NCBI GenBank assembly: GCA_900547045.1 | Contig: URFB01000011.1 | Coordinates: 1-13,614 of the forward strand | DNA length: 13,614 bases | Source of the DNA: an uncultured Mollicutes bacterium | GTDB lineage: Bacteria; Bacillota_I; Bacilli_A; Acholeplasmatales; Anaeroplasmataceae | Reading direction: 5' to 3' | Shown: positions 13,602 to 13,614 of the stretch, piece after piece | Position numbering within the stretch: position 1 is the stretch's first letter | Layout of the letters: each line of letters begins with the position of its first letter | Position numbers and translations under genes: made by a program | The notes under the pieces: model-generated | Told to the model about the DNA's origin: nothing | Database searches by the model: none | Seen by the model: the letters and a program-made list of their open reading frames with translations, nothing else

Positions 13602-13614
13602 AATCATATTAATT

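Noticed and set aside
1..13614. CRISPR array, tRNA or rRNA genes
   Set aside because: No regularly spaced direct repeats and no cloverleaf or rRNA-like stretch were seen in the intergenic regions, which are all short.

Overview
The window is AT-rich, low-GC DNA with strong AGGAGG-type ribosome binding sites, a cysS-mrnC pair, a single-cysteine lipoprotein and Mollicutes-like codon use. All eight genes whose stop codon lies in the window end in TAA or TAG, never TGA, yet Trp is read from TGG. This points to a bacterium of the Bacilli, probably an uncultured gut-type relative of the Erysipelotrichales, RF39 or Acholeplasma lineages. Assignment to order is inference.

Layout. (1) Positions 1-189 hold the 3' tail of an unrecognised + strand gene, followed by a gene-free gap of about 165 bp. 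(2) Positions 357-4548 (- strand) are a two-gene operon. The first gene encodes a 973-residue double-ASKHA acyl-CoA dehydratase activase with a DUF2229-type region. The second encodes a 425-residue Cys-rich partner related to 2-hydroxyacyl-CoA dehydratase subunits. The genes overlap by 8 bp. They are read from a perfect TTGACA-N17-TATAAT promoter with a palindrome just upstream, and end at a clean terminator. (3) A 288-bp divergent intergenic region carries that promoter and the opposing promoter of a 575-residue lipoprotein with GLUG-type repeats (4837-6564, +). (4) Positions 6643-12414 (+) are cysS, mrnC and a 1348-residue P-type ATPase, overlapping by 1 and 8 bp and closed by a strong terminator. 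(5) An orphan 97-residue protein (12531-12824, +) has its own promoter and terminator. (6) A convergent TetR-family regulator (12973-13515, -) has an extended -10 promoter and an upstream palindrome near the window edge.

The most unusual object is the P-type ATPase. A recognisable CtpE-like catalytic core is flanked by about 275 extra N-terminal residues: a very acidic stretch followed by a charged, basic coiled coil. The core also carries an insertion of about 290 residues in the predicted extracytoplasmic TM9-TM10 loop. That insertion consists of about ten degenerate ~27-residue beta-type repeats resembling modules of Gram-positive surface proteins. The result is an ion pump with both an internal charged tail and an external surface-protein-like module. 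Its translational coupling to cysS and mrnC suggests constitutive, housekeeping-level expression.

The activase operon should act in ATP-driven low-potential electron transfer to an Fe-S protein; its substrate cannot be read from sequence. Several perfect palindromes (4640-4653, 4756-4777, 12862-12892, 12898-12907, 13585-13601) lie in the intergenic regions and are candidate operators. None can be assigned to a regulator from this window.
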